The translations under genes were made by a program, and so were the position numbers. The notes under the pieces are model-generated. The model worked only from the letters and a program-made list of their open reading frames with translations, ran no database searches and was not told where the DNA came from. Shown here piece after piece: positions 17,251-18,569 of a stretch of DNA of 18,569 nucleotides. Within the stretch, counting starts at the first letter, position 1. Every line of letters starts with the position of its first letter. Origin of the DNA: an uncultured Candidatus Altimarinota bacterium (GTDB taxonomy: Bacteria > Patescibacteriota > Gracilibacteria > BD1-5 > UBA2023); contig CALHQS010000051.1 of the NCBI GenBank assembly GCA_938036655.1, positions 1-18,569 of the forward strand, given 5' to 3'.

Positions 17251-17278
17251 ATTATATTCAAAAATGAAAAAACACAAA
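17251..17278 (-). promoter_or_regulatory. Promoter of the patatin gene
   Basis: On the minus strand, a perfect TATAAT (17256-17251) with TTTGTG (17278-17273) 16 bp upstream. Predicted start near 17244, leader about 13 nt to ATG 17231. Confidence 0.5.
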
Positions 17279-17298
17279 TGCAGAAGGTTATGAAATAT

Positions 17299-17328
17299 TT
17301 GATTTTTTTTCTTTATTTGCGTTATAAT
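17299..17328 (+). promoter_or_regulatory. Promoter of the small membrane protein gene
   Basis: TTGATT at 17299-17304 and a perfect TATAAT at 17323-17328, 18-bp spacer. Predicted start near 17335, leader about 25 nt to ATG 17360. Confidence 0.5.
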
Positions 17329-17359
17329 CTGAGTGCTATTTTATAATTTTTGTTTTTTT

Positions 17360-17608
17360 ATGTTTAATAAGCAATTTATTAACTTTTTACTCAAGTTTTC
17401 TGCTATCTGTACTATTGCTTTTACTGTTGTAGCTTTTATTTCAGGTATGCTAATATTTGTTAGTAGTCTAGGATACTTGGAGAGAGCAGTGGTGGGGACT
17501 ACTTTTTTGGTTACACAATTTTTAATGACTATGGCTACAGCTATTTGATGATTTGTTACCTATGCATTTATAGGTGCTCTTTACAAATATTTGAATGATG
17601 AAAAATAA
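17360..17608 (+). CDS. Small two-helix membrane protein with adjacent UGA-UGA codons
   Basis: 82 residues from ATG 17360 to TAA 17606-17608. It has two hydrophobic helices, about residues 13-42 and 49-77, with a short charged turn (YLERAV) between them and a charged end (NDEK). Two consecutive TGA codons at 17546-17551 would be Gly63-Gly64 in the second helix (MATAIGGFVTYAFIGALY). A standard-code stop there would cut that helix short and leave the rest untranslated. It has its own promoter and strong terminator. I do not recognise the family; holin-like, toxin-like or membrane-assembly roles are all possible and none is supported specifically. Confidence 0.7.
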
Positions 17609-17630
17609 AAATTTGTAAAATTTCTCACTT

Positions 17631-17656
17631 AAAAAACCACAATATTGTGGTTTTTT
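17631..17656. terminator. Strong bidirectional terminator between the small membrane protein gene and tig
   Basis: Perfect 26-base palindrome with arms AAAAAACCACA (17631-17641) and TGTGGTTTTTT (17646-17656). Symmetric A- and T-runs let it end both convergent transcripts. Confidence 0.85.
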
Positions 17657-17659
17657 ATT

Positions 17660-18569
17660 TTATTCCCAGAACATATCAACAGTTTTTCGATATGCAAGGC
17701 GATTTTTGATATCTTCGTAGTACATGTCACCAGGAACGAGCTTTTCGCGAAGGCGAGCGACTACTTCTGCATTCTGATATTGAGCAATAATTTTTTCAAG
17801 CTCTTCTTTGATTTCCGCTTCAGTTGCTTCTACTTTGCGGATTTCACGAATTTTTCGAAGAAGAAGTTCAGCCTTAAGACGTCGTTCTGCTTCTGGTTTT
17901 ACCACTGTTTCTTTGTAGGCTTCTTCATCCATCTTAATGTGTTCAAGATATTGCTTCATATTGAGGCCTTGTTGAGCAAGATTTTCAGAATGTTCTGCAA
18001 AAATTTGATTTACCTCATTGGCAAGGAGTGCAGGACCAACTTCGATGGTTGCTGCTTCGAGCATTTTTTTCATGAGAGTGTCTTCATCTTTTCGACGATT
18101 TTCCGTTTCTTTGCGTGCAGAAATTTCTTTTTTGATAATTTCTTTAAAGCCTTCAAGATCAGTTTTTACACCACGAAGTTTTTCGATAAAATCTTCTGTA
18201 AATTCTGGAGTATGAGGTTTTTCTACTTTTTCGACATTCACTACAAAATGAACCTTTCGACCTTTGAATTCTTCGCTGTGATAATCAGCAGGGAAAGTTA
18301 TGTCAAAAGCTACTTCATCACCAGCTTTTGCACCAATCAATTTTTCTTCAAAACCTGGAATAAAATTTCCAGAGCCGATTACGAGCGGATAACTTGGAAC
18401 GGCAGTTTCAGGAATTGCGTCACCACCTTTTTTATCATAACCCTGAGCAGTTATTGTCGCACGATCACCGTTTTCAATGGCTGTGTGGCTTGTATCAGCC
18501 CCATCAGCCGCATGAACACCCGCTTCATGATAGTGAGTAAATCGACGTTTAATCGCTTCAATTTCTTCA
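17660..18569 (-). CDS. tig: Trigger factor (C-terminal two thirds)
   Basis: Ribosome-associated chaperone with a peptidyl-prolyl isomerase domain. The N-terminal ribosome-binding domain lies beyond the window; the frame is open to the last base (first full codon 18568-18566). The visible part starts with a linker (EEIEAIKRRF). The FKBP-type PPIase domain follows, with ENGDRATI, VIGSGNFIPGFEEKLIGAKAGDE in two runs and TFPADYHSEEFKG. After that comes the boundary sequence TPEFTEDFIEKLRG and the long helical C-terminal chaperone domain (LLANEVNQIFAEH, MKQYLEHIKMDEE). About 302 residues are visible, ending at TAA 17660-17662. No UGA in the visible part. Loss of signal-peptide or TM features is as expected for a cytoplasmic chaperone. 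Confidence 0.95.
   Translation of the reverse strand, partial: EEIEAIKRRFTHYHEAGVHAADGADTSHTAIENGDRATITAQGYDKKGGDAIPETAVPSYPLVIGSGNFIPGFEEKLIGAKAGDEVAFDITFPADYHSEEFKGRKVHFVVNVEKVEKPHTPEFTEDFIEKLRGVKTDLEGFKEIIKKEISARKETENRRKDEDTLMKKMLEAATIEVGPALLANEVNQIFAEHSENLAQQGLNMKQYLEHIKMDEEAYKETVVKPEAERRLKAELLLRKIREIRKVEATEAEIKEELEKIIAQYQNAEVVARLREKLVPGDMYYEDIKNRLAYRKTVDMFWE

Noticed and set aside
1..17608. UGA read as tryptophan (code 4) or as selenocysteine
   Set aside because: The UGAs fall on conserved glycines (SYGGSS, GHxGTLDP, GGGxxRG, PGD), TGG is used for Trp normally, and there are too many sites, two of them adjacent, for selenocysteine. I saw no SECIS-like stem-loops but did not fold each site.
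1..18569. Defence system, prophage or mobile element
   Set aside because: No recombinase, nuclease, terminase, toxin-antitoxin, tRNA attachment site or composition break was seen; the genes are core envelope, export and translation functions.

Overview
The window comes from an AT-rich bacterial chromosome that almost certainly reads UGA as glycine (genetic code 25). That code is known from the Absconditabacteria (SR1) and Gracilibacteria (BD1-5) of the Patescibacteria/CPR. Read with the standard code, many housekeeping genes look broken by in-frame TGA. Read with UGA = Gly they become uninterrupted, full-length, recognisable proteins. I count 28 in-frame UGA codons in ten genes. Many fall on family-invariant glycines: the FtsW SYGGSS motif, TruB KPxGMTS and GHxGTLDP, the patatin oxyanion-hole GGGxxRG, and MurE PGD. 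All 19 gene ends in the window are TAA; neither TAG nor TGA is used as a terminator.

Layout. 1-991: 3' part of hflX (+). 1091-1744: secreted LPXTG-anchored Ig-like surface protein (+). 1793-3019: ftsW (+). 3046-3324: small [4Fe-4S] ferredoxin (-). 3396-4730: O-antigen-ligase-like membrane protein (+). 4751-6067: short murE (-). 6139-6633: def (+). 6659-7141: unknown protein resembling the end of a GT-B glycosyltransferase (-). 7244-8287: dus (+). 8305-9546: AI-2E/PerM-type permease (-). 9602-9982: small secreted protein (-). 10061-15252: a minus-strand operon read secA - lepB2 - lepB1 - truB, with two tandem signal peptidases. 15474-16331: S-layer-homology protein (-). 16413-17231: patatin-like phospholipase (-). 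17360-17608: small two-TM protein (+). 17660-18569: 3' part of the trigger factor gene (-).

The content is mostly cell envelope (peptidoglycan precursor ligase, SEDS polymerase, surface anchoring, glycan ligase), protein export and maturation (SecA, two signal peptidases, trigger factor, deformylase), and RNA modification or translation (TruB, Dus, HflX). Genes are mostly monocistronic, with short intergenic gaps holding compact promoters and hairpin terminators. Recognisable promoters nearly all have a 16-bp spacer and lie 0-25 nt from the ATG. No gene has a visible Shine-Dalgarno sequence. Two divergent gene pairs use interleaved promoters.

I see no tRNA, rRNA, CRISPR array, insertion sequence, integrase or phage gene. 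The longest gene-free stretch is about 220 bp (15253-15473). Apart from the recoded UGA and the compact regulatory layout, this is a conserved core region. I do not see an undescribed multigene system.
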